The notes under the pieces are model-generated. The model had not been told where the DNA came from and ran no database searches. It saw only the letters and a program-made list of their open reading frames with translations. A stretch of 64,000 nt of DNA from positions 17,017-81,016 of the forward strand of contig CAXYYS010000003.1 in NCBI GenBank assembly GCA_964293585.1, written 5' to 3'. A program made the translations under genes and the position numbers. This DNA comes from JAKVKY01 sp964293585 (GTDB taxonomy: Bacteria > Bacillota > Negativicutes > Acidaminococcales > Acidaminococcaceae). Position 1 is the stretch's first letter; every line of letters begins with the position of its first letter. Positions 27,097 through 35,603 of this stretch are shown one piece after another.

Positions 27097-28299
27097 ATGT
27101 TTGGCATCAGGCTGATAGCAATCTTGGCCTTGATGGGCGGTATCATCGCCTACATTGCCGATAAGCTGGGCAGCAAGATTGGTAAAAAACGTCTGACCAT
27201 TTTTGGGTTACGGCCGCATAAGACCTCCGTCCTGTTAACCGTTCTTTCCGGCATGCTCATTGCTGCCTGCACCATCGGTGTGCTGGCGGTAGCATCTCAG
27301 AGTGCGCGGACTGCTTTGTTTGGTATGGACAAGCTGCAGAAAGAGATGACGGCGCTTACCGAGCAGAGAAAAACGGCACAAACCCAGTTGGATGATGCCC
27401 TGGCTGCCTTGCAAGAAAAGAACACGGCTATTGCCAAACTGGATGAAGATATTAAGGGCGCCCAGGCAGCCAAAGAAGCTGCGGAAAGCAATCTGACCAG
27501 GGCGCAGGCCGAATTAACTACGGCCAGGGAGCAGTATGCCGCCGCCCAGGGTAGTTTAGTAGCGGCTCACAGCGAAGTAGATAATTTAACCGCGGCCAAG
27601 GCGAAGCTGAATGAAGAAATCAAAGCTTTGAATAAGGAAACCGATAATTTAAAGCAGGGCCTTTTAACCATGAAAGAGGGCCACGTGCTGTACCGCAGCG
27701 GCGAGATTGTGTTTGCCGGGGTTTTAAAAGGCGGGCAGAGCGAAGAAGAAATAGACAAACAAGTTAAATGGCTGGTCAAGAACGCCAATGTGGCATCGTT
27801 GGAACGCCTGGGGCTGAACCCGGCGGCCGATGTGGAACCGGTCTGGGTCATGAAAGACGAGTATGACAGGCTGCGCACTACTTTGCGTGACAGTAAGACG
27901 GACCTTCTGGTACGGGTACGGGCGGTAGCCAATATTATCGCCGGCCAGCCGGTAGTGTGCGCCCTGAATGTTTATCCTAACCGCCAGATTTATAAGAGCG
28001 GTGTCCTGATTTACCGCACCGTGGTGGATATGGACGATAATCAGGCTTCTTCGGAAACCAAATTTATGTTCTTCCTGAACAATGTGAACAGGCTGACCGT
28101 GCAGGCCGGCGTACTGCCAGACCCGGTAACGGGCAAGGTTGGCGCCATGGATGCAGGGTCCATCCTGGAAACAGAGAAAAAGATGCAGCGTGCGGGCGGA
28201 AAAGTTCTGCTCTCAGCTTATGCTGACGGCGATATTACCACGGCCGGACCGGTGCGTTTGAAAGTAGATGTGGAACGAATTGCCGACACTAACAGATAA
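27097..28299 (+). CDS. DUF3084-family membrane-anchored coiled-coil protein
   Basis: A 400-residue protein with two N-terminal membrane segments (about 3-22 and 45-68). These are separated by a basic loop, GKKRLTIFGLRPHKTS, characteristic of DUF3084 proteins. A long Ala/Gln/Lys/Glu coiled coil fills about 80-190 and a globular C-terminal domain (about 195-400) follows. DUF3084 has no established biochemical function. The coiled coil could span part of the periplasm, which fits its place after the Lpt genes. Start ATG after AAAGGGAGGG. Confidence 0.82.
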   Translation: MFGIRLIAILALMGGIIAYIADKLGSKIGKKRLTIFGLRPHKTSVLLTVLSGMLIAACTIGVLAVASQSARTALFGMDKLQKEMTALTEQRKTAQTQLDDALAALQEKNTAIAKLDEDIKGAQAAKEAAESNLTRAQAELTTAREQYAAAQGSLVAAHSEVDNLTAAKAKLNEEIKALNKETDNLKQGLLTMKEGHVLYRSGEIVFAGVLKGGQSEEEIDKQVKWLVKNANVASLERLGLNPAADVEPVWVMKDEYDRLRTTLRDSKTDLLVRVRAVANIIAGQPVVCALNVYPNRQIYKSGVLIYRTVVDMDDNQASSETKFMFFLNNVNRLTVQAGVLPDPVTGKVGAMDAGSILETEKKMQRAGGKVLLSAYADGDITTAGPVRLKVDVERIADTNR

Positions 28300-28720
28300 A
28301 ATAGTCCTGGGCATTGACCCGGGAAGGGATAAGACAGGTTTGGCCCTGGTAGATAATCATGGCAGGGTACTTCAGGCACAGGTAGTGCTTACGGGGCAAG
28401 TTGCGGCGGTTTTGCCGGGCCTTGCTAAGCCGGCTGCAGTTCTGGTCATCGGTAACGGTACCACCAGCAAGGAGATGCAACAGCAGGTGCGGGAACTTGT
28501 TCCGGACAAGCAGTTGGTAGTAGTAGATGAAACCAGCAGCACGGAAGCGGCGCGTCCTTTATACTGGCGCGAACATCCGCCCAAAGGCTGGCGTAAGCTT
28601 ATGCCGCAAGGGCTTTTGGTGCCGCCGGTGCCGCTAGACGGTTATGCTGCGGCCATCCTGGCACAACGCTTTTTAGAAAATCAGGCAACAGCCATTCAGG
28701 AACAAGTTAAAAAATCCTGA
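28268..28720 (+). CDS. YqgF/RuvX-like RNase H-fold protein
   Basis: A 150-residue protein with the opening LGIDPGRDKTGLALVD, the first strand and catalytic Asp of the YqgF/RuvC superfamily. A central VVVDETSSTEAARPLYW and a closing VPLDGYAAAILAQRFLE supply the other acidic residues. YqgF proteins process the 5' end of 16S rRNA, but this is a divergent member and it may have another role. It overlaps the DUF3084 gene by 32 bp, so it is translated from the same message. Confidence 0.72.
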   Translation: MWNELPTLTDKIVLGIDPGRDKTGLALVDNHGRVLQAQVVLTGQVAAVLPGLAKPAAVLVIGNGTTSKEMQQQVRELVPDKQLVVVDETSSTEAARPLYWREHPPKGWRKLMPQGLLVPPVPLDGYAAAILAQRFLENQATAIQEQVKKS

Positions 28721-28787
28721 ACTGGTGCAGATAAAAAATTAACTTAGCAACAAGCAAATTTAGTTTTTAGGTAATGAGGAGATGCAC

Positions 28788-30458
28788 ATGATGAAAAAAG
28801 TAAGGATCCTGATCCTGACGCTCTTAGGCATTATGCTGAGCAGCGTGGTCCTGGCAGCAGCCAATGTGGGTATGCTTTTACCGCAGCCTACCGGTAAGGT
28901 TACCCTGGATTTTTATTCCCTGAATGATTTCCAGGGACGTGTCACCGAGGATGAAGGTGCACCCGGTGCAGCGCGGTTAGCGGGTATCATGCGCAGCCTG
29001 GCACGGCAGAATGTTTTTGGCACCGTGTTTTTGGGCGGCAGTAACATGGTTTACGGGTACGCTCCCAGCGATAAGCAGAACGGCAGCCCGGCTCAGGTAG
29101 CGTTAAACGGCATGGGAATTACCGCAGACGTGGTGAATGCCGGTACGTTTACCAATTCTCCCAAGCACGGCGGCAGCGGTTATATTACTTTGGGCGCCAA
29201 TGTGCTGGCTGCTGACGGACAGGTAGCCAAACCTTTCAAACCGTCCATCATTTTGTCCAGGAACGGCGTGGATGTAGGCATTATCGGTTTATGCGGCAGC
29301 AAAGAGGCTGCGGCAGCCAATGTCGCCAATATGGCCGGATACACGGTTGTGCCTCCGGAACAAGTGGCGCAGAAAAATATTGATGAAGTACGTAAATACG
29401 GTGCCCAGGTTGTCATCCTGCTGGTGTCCATGGAAAGCAAGAGCCTGGGACAGGATGGCGTGCAGGGCGAGATTACCGGTCTGTTAGATAAGGTACACGG
29501 AGTGGACGGCGTGATTACTACTGCCAATACCAGCATCGTTACCGGAACCTACAAAGGCATGCCGGTTATTCAGGCCGGCAGCAATGCCCGTACTATCGGT
29601 CGTATAAAATTGACTTATGACCGCAAGGAGAAAAAAGTTACAGCAGCCGAAACCCGTACTTATGACGTGGACGGTCTGCCTTTAGCCATCGATATGGAAA
29701 CCGCCAAGGCGGTGGATAAAGCTCTGCCTAACTTTAATATCTTAAAGACGGCTCAAGAAGAAAGCAAGACAATTATTCCTACCGGTACCAAGGGTAGTAA
29801 GGGTACCTATGTGATCGGACGCAAACGTCCAGGCGCTATCGGCGCCGGCGGGTTCGTACCTTCTACCAGCAGTAAGGACAGCAGATATCTGCCCCATGAC
29901 GTGGTAGCTGTGAACGAACAGGTTATGACCAATGATGTTCATGGTGAATCCCTGGTGGGTGATTATTGTACTACCCTGCTGAAAGATGGTTACAAAGCTG
30001 ATGTGGCATTGTACAATGCTACCAGCTTCCATGCTGCCTTGGATACGGGCAGCATCAGTTACAAGAACCTGGAACGTATTTTCCCTGACAAGGACCGTCA
30101 TATCGTCATTGGCGAGATTTATGGCAGCGAATTGAGACAAGCCATTGAACACGGCATCAACAAACAGATAGGTCTGATTCGTTTTGCCGGTCTTGAGGTG
30201 GTAGCAGATCCCAAGAAACCGGAAGGACAGCGGATTAAATCCATTAAATTTACCAACGGGGATGCGTTGCTGGACGAGCAGGTGTACAACGTGGTCATGA
30301 ACGATTACATGTACAAGGGCAACGAAGGCTACACCATGCTGACCAATGCCAGGGCTGTGATGGACAAGGGTCCGGAATTGGATTTCTTTAAATTTGCTTT
30401 CCGTGCCTTCCGCACCATTAATTATGGCGGCGACGGCAGGTTACAGCTTATAGACTAA
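28788..30458 (+). CDS. Exported 5'-nucleotidase (UshA)-family protein lacking the metal-binding residues
   Basis: A 556-residue exported protein (signal peptide about 1-24, ending VVLAAA). It has the two-domain layout of UshA-type 5'-nucleotidases: metallophosphoesterase-like N-terminal domain (about 38-270) and 5_nucleotid_C domain (about 355-556). The C-terminal domain looks intact (ISYKNLERIFPDKDRHIV, NDYMYKGNEGYTML). The N-terminal metal motifs are not: the usual D-x-H becomes LNDFQGR, GNHE becomes NAGTFTNS, and the GHSH region reads TANTSIV. It is therefore probably a non-catalytic, perhaps nucleotide-binding, pseudoenzyme. ATG 28788 is chosen because GAGGAG ends 6 nt before it; 28782 overlaps that site. 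Confidence 0.82.
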   Translation: MMKKVRILILTLLGIMLSSVVLAAANVGMLLPQPTGKVTLDFYSLNDFQGRVTEDEGAPGAARLAGIMRSLARQNVFGTVFLGGSNMVYGYAPSDKQNGSPAQVALNGMGITADVVNAGTFTNSPKHGGSGYITLGANVLAADGQVAKPFKPSIILSRNGVDVGIIGLCGSKEAAAANVANMAGYTVVPPEQVAQKNIDEVRKYGAQVVILLVSMESKSLGQDGVQGEITGLLDKVHGVDGVITTANTSIVTGTYKGMPVIQAGSNARTIGRIKLTYDRKEKKVTAAETRTYDVDGLPLAIDMETAKAVDKALPNFNILKTAQEESKTIIPTGTKGSKGTYVIGRKRPGAIGAGGFVPSTSSKDSRYLPHDVVAVNEQVMTNDVHGESLVGDYCTTLLKDGYKADVALYNATSFHAALDTGSISYKNLERIFPDKDRHIVIGEIYGSELRQAIEHGINKQIGLIRFAGLEVVADPKKPEGQRIKSIKFTNGDALLDEQVYNVVMNDYMYKGNEGYTMLTNARAVMDKGPELDFFKFAFRAFRTINYGGDGRLQLID

Positions 30459-30489
30459 GCTTGATAATATCTGGTGAGGAAGTGGTCCC

Positions 30490-31128
30490 ATGGGATACAT
30501 GCGTGAAGATTCACTGCAAACATTTTTAAGCCTGCTGGCCAGCAAGGCTCCGGCCCCCGGTGGCGGCGCAGCAGCAGGACTAAGCGGCGCCATGGGTGCT
30601 GCCCTGGCGGCCATGGTGGCTAATCTTACTATTGGTAAAAAACGCTATGCTGCTGTGGAAACCCAGATGCACGAATTAGAGGCGGCAGCCGAAAAATGCG
30701 TGCTCGAGATGCTGGCACTGGCTGAGGAAGATAAGCAGGCCTTTTTAACCTTGATGATGGCCTACAAATTATCCAAGGAAACTCCGGAGCAGGCATCTAA
30801 ACGCAGCGACGCTATTCAGAGTGCGACCAAGGTGGCGGCTTTGGTGCCGCTCCATGTGGCCAAGGTCAGCGTGGATATCATGCGACTGGCCCAAACGGCG
30901 GTGCGCCAAGGAAATTCCCAGGCGGTATCCGATGGTGCTTCGTCCTGTATTTTGGCTCGTGCAGCGCTCCGGGTTTCGGCCTATAACGTGCGCATCAACA
31001 TGAACGGTATCAAGGATGCCAAGTTTAACAGCATTGTAGGCGGCGACCTCTGTAAATACGAAGAACAGGCTGCACAGTTAGAAACAGAGATCCTGCAAGA
31101 AGCGGACCAGGTGTTGGGCAACAATTGA
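30490..31128 (+). CDS. Cyclodeaminase/cyclohydrolase-family protein (FTCD_C/FchA-like)
   Basis: A 212-residue all-helical protein with the family motif APAPGGGAAAGLSGAMGAALAAMVANLT near the N-terminus (split here across residues 19-46). This is the FTCD C-terminal fold, used as formimino-THF cyclodeaminase or methenyl-THF cyclohydrolase. It would supply one-carbon units, for example from histidine breakdown. No histidine-degradation genes adjoin it. Its stop codon overlaps the -35 box of the tRNA-Ser promoter. Confidence 0.88.
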   Translation: MGYMREDSLQTFLSLLASKAPAPGGGAAAGLSGAMGAALAAMVANLTIGKKRYAAVETQMHELEAAAEKCVLEMLALAEEDKQAFLTLMMAYKLSKETPEQASKRSDAIQSATKVAALVPLHVAKVSVDIMRLAQTAVRQGNSQAVSDGASSCILARAALRVSAYNVRINMNGIKDAKFNSIVGGDLCKYEEQAAQLETEILQEADQVLGNN

Positions 31129-31153
31129 CATTCCCGGCATTTGCCTTTATAAT
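31125..31153 (+). promoter_or_regulatory. Consensus promoter for tRNA-Ser(UGA)
   Basis: Perfect TTGACA (31125-31130), 17-bp spacer and perfect TATAAT (31148-31153). The -35 box includes the stop codon of the upstream gene. The tRNA begins 12 bp after the -10. Confidence 0.93.
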
Positions 31154-31165
31154 TAAACAATGTCT

Positions 31166-31255
31166 GGAGAGGTGGCCGAGCGGTTGAAGGCTCTAGTCTT
31201 GAAAACTAGCGAGGCGTAAAAGCCTCCGTGGGTTCGAATCCCACCCTCTCCGCCA
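31166..31255 (+). tRNA. tRNA-Ser(UGA)
   Basis: A class II tRNA with acceptor stem GGAGAGG/CCTCTCC and discriminator G, and CCA encoded. The anticodon stem is CTAGT/ACTAG around loop CTTGAAA, giving anticodon TGA at 31200-31202. A long variable arm (GAGGCGTAAAAGCCTC) is typical of serine tRNAs, and the T loop GGTTCGAATC is standard. Confidence 0.97.
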
Positions 31256-31290
31256 TACTATTACTAAAGTAGAATACAGATGTATATTTT

Positions 31291-31322
31291 AAGGGTCTAC
31301 CTTTTTATAAGGGTAGGCCCTT
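31291..31322 (+). terminator. Terminator after tRNA-Ser(UGA)
   Basis: An 11-bp stem, AAGGGTCTACC/GGTAGGCCCTT with one G-T pair, and a 10-nt loop. The following T-tract is weak (AATTATTT). It lies 36 bp after the tRNA. Confidence 0.65.
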
Positions 31323-31327
31323 AATTA

Positions 31328-31352
31328 TTTGAACCTAAAATTATTGTTCAAA
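31328..31352. repeat. Inverted repeat upstream of the MATE operon
   Basis: Perfect arms TTTGAAC and GTTCAAA separated by 11 bp. A possible promoter overlaps it: TTGTTC at 31344 and GATAAT at 31365, with a 15-bp spacer. This is a candidate operator for the exporter operon at 31495; no regulator gene adjoins it. Confidence 0.4.
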
Positions 31353-31494
31353 CTTCACCTTTTGGATAATTGTATAAATGAATTTTTACCAGTATACTAA
31401 ATTTACAGAACAAAAAGCCGTTCGAGTACCGGTTGTTCTCCGTTGGGATAAATACCGAGTGAGAAAAGTAAAAAGCTGAAAGGAGAGAATTATT

Positions 31495-33234
31495 ATGGTA
31501 GAAGAACTGGCGATTAAAAATTTAACGCGTAATGACACGATTAAAAAGGTATACAAAAACTTTTTTGTGCTAATTGGCATGGGTGTTATTGCTTCTACGG
31601 TAGGCGTGGTATTTGATTCGGCTTTGGCAGGCAACGTAATCAAGGGCGTGGCCATTGCCTCTATTTCCATGGCCAACCCGGTGTATCTTTTGTCTACCAT
31701 GCTGTTCATGGTTTTCTCGTTAGGCGGTGCAACAGTTTGCTCTCAGTTCATCGGTGCAGGCGAACGGGAAAAAACGAATATTATCTTTTCCTTAAGTGTT
31801 AAAGTAGGCTGCATGATCGCTATTGTTTGCGGAGTAGTGATTATGGTACTGAGAGTGCCTATTGTTCGGGTTTTGGGCGCTACGGATCCACATCTTATCG
31901 AGATGACATCTAGTTATATCATAGGCTTATGCATAAGTATGCCTTTTGTACTTTTGTACAATGTGTTTATGAGCTTTGTGGGCTTGGACGGTTCTCCTCA
32001 AATTGGCTTTGTATCATCTATAGTGGCAGCTTTATCTAAAATTGGCCTGGATTTACTCTTGATTGTAGTTTTTAAGATGGGAATAATGGGTGTTTCCTTA
32101 ACCACAGGGTTAAGCATGATTTTAGGCTTATTAGTTCTTAGAAAACATTTTAAGAAGGACTATTGCAGCCTGAAATTTGTACCTTGGCGCCAGGAACTGG
32201 GCTTGTTGAAAAATATTATTTTGACCGGCTTTCCTAATGCAAGTTCTTTCTTGTGGGCAGCAATCAGGGCCATTACTTTAAATAAAGTATTGCTCGGTGT
32301 AGGTGGGATTGCAGCTATGTCCGGGGCAGGAATGTCCGATAGCATAGGCGGTTTATTAACCTTTGTGCTCATGACTTTCGGCTATACCATGACTAGTATG
32401 CTGGGACTCTTTTATGGTGAAAAAGATAAACGGTCCATGCATGATGTGCTTGCCCTGGGTTTGAAATGGGGACTCCTGGTATCAATGATATGTGCAGTAC
32501 TGATTTTTGTCCTGGCGCCTAGTGTACCCGGCGTTTTTGGGTTAAAAGATCCGGCGGCCATCAGTGCCGGTGTTGCAGCTATCAGAGCTTTAGCTGGTTA
32601 TTTTATCAGCATGGAATTGCATTATATCTTTTTATATGTTTACCAAAGTACAAAACATACTAAAATGGCTAATTATATTGTAATCAGTCGCCAAATACTT
32701 TTCTTTGTTCCTCTGTTGTATTTGCTTAGTGGTCAGATGGGCTTAAACGGCGTATGGGTAGCACAAGTTTTGGCAGACTGGTTGGCTATATTATCTGTTC
32801 CGCTGATTGTCTTTGTTCAGACGCATAAAAATCCTTTTGTTATCAACAATATGTTTATGCTGCCATCTGATTTTGATCAGATTACGCTCTATGCGGATGT
32901 CTCGGTACGTTATACCAAACATTCTTTGGAATTGTTCATGTCCAACCTGAAGAGCCGTGTTTCTCAAACTATCAGTTCTCGGACAGAGGCAGTGGCCAAG
33001 AATATAATCAATCATATGGGCGTGGTTACCAGTGACGACTCCTTTGATATCAGGATTGCAGAAATTGATAAGGTTAAGACCATTAAAATGCGTTATGGCG
33101 GCGAAGCTTTTGATGCCTCCGGACAACTTCCTGGCACACAACATCGCTTTGCCTTGGGATTTAACACGGTGGTAATTCCTATTAATGAAGAAGACGATGC
33201 CCAGTGGTCGAAAGAAAGGGAGGAATTAAAATGA
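31495..33234 (+). CDS. MATE-family exporter with C-terminal RsbW-like domain
   Basis: A 579-residue protein. Residues 1-450 hold the twelve membrane helices of a MATE transporter (VFDSALAGNVIKG, GLDGSPQIGF), which exports drugs or metabolites in exchange for Na+ or H+. MATE proteins usually end near 450 residues. The extra 125 residues form a soluble cytoplasmic domain. Its pattern (SSRTEAVAKNIINHMG, IKMRYGGEAFDASGQ, FNTVVIPI) follows the helix-strand order of RsbW-type HATPases, but the Asn and Asp/Gly ATP-binding boxes are partly lost. The start ATG is behind AAAGGAGAG. It overlaps the next gene by 4 bp. The coding sequence is more AT-rich than the lpx block. Confidence 0.85.
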   Translation: MVEELAIKNLTRNDTIKKVYKNFFVLIGMGVIASTVGVVFDSALAGNVIKGVAIASISMANPVYLLSTMLFMVFSLGGATVCSQFIGAGEREKTNIIFSLSVKVGCMIAIVCGVVIMVLRVPIVRVLGATDPHLIEMTSSYIIGLCISMPFVLLYNVFMSFVGLDGSPQIGFVSSIVAALSKIGLDLLLIVVFKMGIMGVSLTTGLSMILGLLVLRKHFKKDYCSLKFVPWRQELGLLKNIILTGFPNASSFLWAAIRAITLNKVLLGVGGIAAMSGAGMSDSIGGLLTFVLMTFGYTMTSMLGLFYGEKDKRSMHDVLALGLKWGLLVSMICAVLIFVLAPSVPGVFGLKDPAAISAGVAAIRALAGYFISMELHYIFLYVYQSTKHTKMANYIVISRQILFFVPLLYLLSGQMGLNGVWVAQVLADWLAILSVPLIVFVQTHKNPFVINNMFMLPSDFDQITLYADVSVRYTKHSLELFMSNLKSRVSQTISSRTEAVAKNIINHMGVVTSDDSFDIRIAEIDKVKTIKMRYGGEAFDASGQLPGTQHRFALGFNTVVIPINEEDDAQWSKEREELK

Positions 33235-33914
33235 AAATTTTAGTAATTAATGGTTCTCCCAAAGGTGAAAATAGTGACACGATAAAGGTGACAAAAGCGT
33301 TTTTGCAGGGTATGGGAGAAACGGCAGAAATCATCAATACTTCCAGGATCAATGTTAAACCTTGTCTGGGCTGTCTGGCGTGTTGGCAGAAGTCAAGAGG
33401 TGTGTGTGTACAAAAGGATGACATGGCGGCTATGTTGGAAAAATTTAAAGCTGCAGATTTGATCATCTGGTCCACGCCGCTATATTTCTTCTCCCTGCCG
33501 TCTAATTGTAAAGCTTTCATGGATAGATTACTGCCGTTGGAAACGTTGGCTATGTATGTAGATGAAAATGGCAGGACCGGTCATATAAGTAAATTTGAAC
33601 TCAAAACCAAGCATATCTTGATTTCCGGCTGTGGGTTCCCTGATCGGGCGGGAAATTTTGATGGTTTGATCTTTATGTTCCAAAGGGCCTTTGGCAACAT
33701 ACCGATGATTCTTTGCCGGGAGGCGCCGCTCTTAGGTGATGTGCCGCGGAGAAAAATGGTAGATATGTATTTGAGTATGGCTACTAAAGCCGGAGCCGAA
33801 TATAAAGCTACAGGTGCTATCTCTGCTGAGACTCAGGCTGTATTGGATGCACCTATGATGCCTCCGGATAGATATCGGCAGGGCGCCAACGAGGAAGCTG
33901 GAGTTTTAAGGTAG
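33231..33914 (+). CDS. Flavodoxin-fold NAD(P)H:FMN oxidoreductase
   Basis: A 227-residue protein with the flavodoxin-like FMN-binding opening MKILVINGSPKGENSDT. A Cys-rich segment, CLGCLACWQKSRGVC, and the STPLYFFSLPSNCKAFMDR motif follow. These are typical of NADPH-dependent FMN reductases or iron-sulfur flavoproteins. Its ATG overlaps the stop of the MATE gene (ATGA), so translation is coupled. The Cys cluster could hold a metal or disulfide, though the spacing is not a classical Fe-S motif. It may reduce a quinone, nitro or azo compound handled by the exporter; that is inference. Confidence 0.85.
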   Translation: MKILVINGSPKGENSDTIKVTKAFLQGMGETAEIINTSRINVKPCLGCLACWQKSRGVCVQKDDMAAMLEKFKAADLIIWSTPLYFFSLPSNCKAFMDRLLPLETLAMYVDENGRTGHISKFELKTKHILISGCGFPDRAGNFDGLIFMFQRAFGNIPMILCREAPLLGDVPRRKMVDMYLSMATKAGAEYKATGAISAETQAVLDAPMMPPDRYRQGANEEAGVLR

Positions 33915-33925
33915 GTGATATTATT

Positions 33926-35428
33926 ATGACAAAAATAAAATATTTGAGAATCTTACTGGCAGGAGCATTGTTGGCAATACCGGTTACGACTGGTGCTGCG
34001 CGTATAGAGCAACCGTGTCTGGAACAAAGTTTTGGTAACTGTACTACTTTAATGGCGCATGGTAAGGCAGCTCAGGGAGGCGGTCTTATCTTAGCCAAGA
34101 ATAGGGACCAGTCCTATATGACGCCTTCTACTGTCATGGTACAGCCGCATAAGAAGTATGCTGCCGGTACCAGTGTGAATACTGTTACTATTAGTATTCC
34201 TCAAGTAGAGGAAACCTACGGTTTTACCGGATCCGGTTCGGCAGGGGCCTTTGGTGTAGCATTTGGCATTAATGAAAAGAAGGTAGTGGTAGCAAGCAAC
34301 GATTCCAATAGCCGGGATGAGCTGACTTATGAGCAGGGCCTTTCGGATAATGACTTAGTACGTTTAATCCTGGAGCGTGCCTCCACAGCCAAAGAAGGAC
34401 TGGAGATTGCCATAAAGATGACGGAGACTTATGGGCAGGGTTATCACGGTGAAACTTATGAAATTGGCGATGCTGAGGGAATCTGGGTTATAGAAACAAC
34501 AGGGAAGCGCTGGGCGGCTAAACATTATGCAGATACAGTACTTGCCAGAGCTAATCAGTATGAGCTGACGGATGATTATGATTTATGTTCGGCAGATATG
34601 GTTACTTTTGCACAAAAAATGGGCTGGGTACAAGATGTTAAACCTAATGGACGCATAAACTTTAGGTTAGCTTATGGCGGCAACAAGCTCAACGCCTTAA
34701 AAGAAGAACCACTTAAGCAGCGGGTTGCTTCAGCTACCTTGTATGAAAGCAATAAACGTCATGCTCGCGCCGAGGAGCTGCTTAAAGCAGCCCTGCACAA
34801 GAAGAATTATGTGTCGGTTGGAGATATGACAGGTTTCTTACGAGATCATTATGATACCTATCAATTACCTAGCGGTAAAATTGTAGATCTAAAACAAGTA
34901 CCTTTTTATGCTTCTGAATATGGAGCTACATACGCGAGGGAAGCAGTGTATACCAAGCCTCAGGCAGATACCCAAACTGTACCATTATATGTGCAGAGTA
35001 TCTGTGCTCATGGCATACAAACTAATGCAACAACGTCTGCAGCTGTGTTGATAGCACAAGAACAAAAACCTGCCATGATGCTTTGCAGCATAGGAACACC
35101 CTGTACCGGCATTTTCGTTCCTTTCTTTCCATTACAAACTAAGGTAGAAGAGCATTACGCCGGTACGGCACTGACAAATACGGCTATTGCCACGAATTTG
35201 CTTCTAATCGGTTCTCATGGGAGAATGGCACATATCGTACAAGACCTGCTGCATCCGACAGAAAATGAAGTGTTAAATGAAGTACAGGGACTAGCGGACG
35301 GAGCTGCGCCTGAAGATTTAACAACACTTTCTCAAAAATGGGCAGCCAAAGCTTATGGACTCACGGAAGAGGCACATACCAGACTGCAAAAAAGGATGGA
35401 GGAGATTTTTGCTCACCGGCATAGTTAA
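33926..35428 (+). CDS. Exported Ntn-hydrolase, peptidase C69/C45-like
   Basis: A 500-residue protein with a signal peptide (about 1-25, ending TTGAA). An Ntn-hydrolase core follows, with the candidate nucleophile Cys39 in GNCTTLMA. Other family features are LILAKNRDQS and FGVAFGINEKKVVVASND. The layout suits dipeptidase PepD (C69) or acyl-CoA:6-APA/choloylglycine-type (C45/C59) linear amidases. The C-terminal 180 residues are longer than in choloylglycine hydrolases and favour C69. Activation would need removal of the residues before Cys39. It is the third gene of the MATE operon. Confidence 0.72.
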   Translation: MTKIKYLRILLAGALLAIPVTTGAARIEQPCLEQSFGNCTTLMAHGKAAQGGGLILAKNRDQSYMTPSTVMVQPHKKYAAGTSVNTVTISIPQVEETYGFTGSGSAGAFGVAFGINEKKVVVASNDSNSRDELTYEQGLSDNDLVRLILERASTAKEGLEIAIKMTETYGQGYHGETYEIGDAEGIWVIETTGKRWAAKHYADTVLARANQYELTDDYDLCSADMVTFAQKMGWVQDVKPNGRINFRLAYGGNKLNALKEEPLKQRVASATLYESNKRHARAEELLKAALHKKNYVSVGDMTGFLRDHYDTYQLPSGKIVDLKQVPFYASEYGATYAREAVYTKPQADTQTVPLYVQSICAHGIQTNATTSAAVLIAQEQKPAMMLCSIGTPCTGIFVPFFPLQTKVEEHYAGTALTNTAIATNLLLIGSHGRMAHIVQDLLHPTENEVLNEVQGLADGAAPEDLTTLSQKWAAKAYGLTEEAHTRLQKRMEEIFAHRHS

Positions 35429-35557
35429 TTTTTATGTATAGTTCTGAGCTAATATTTTTAGCTGTGCAACACACCGGAAATTAGTACAAAAGTTAAGGGT
35501 GATTTGGTGCTGGATGCGGATAATAAAGGCTTTCTGTTGGGAAAAATACAAAACCCC

Positions 35558-35586
35558 TTGCCAAGATAAATAAAATAAGCTATAAT
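35558..35586 (+). promoter_or_regulatory. Promoter for tRNA-Ser(GCU)
   Basis: TTGCCA (35558-35563), a 17-bp spacer and TATAAT (35581-35586). The tRNA starts 17 bp after the -10. Confidence 0.88.
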
Positions 35587-35603
35587 AACTGAGTAAGTCT
35601 AAC

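Noticed and set aside
30490..31128. A full histidine-degradation locus, given the cyclodeaminase-family gene here and the FGase-family gene at 56547
   Set aside because: No hutH, hutU or hutI homologue is present, the two genes are 25 kb apart, and the FGase gene is under SAM control.
31378..31479. A 33-codon frame just before the MATE gene that might be a leader peptide
   Set aside because: No ribosome-binding site, no regulatory codon run and no recognisable product; the real MATE start has its own strong site.
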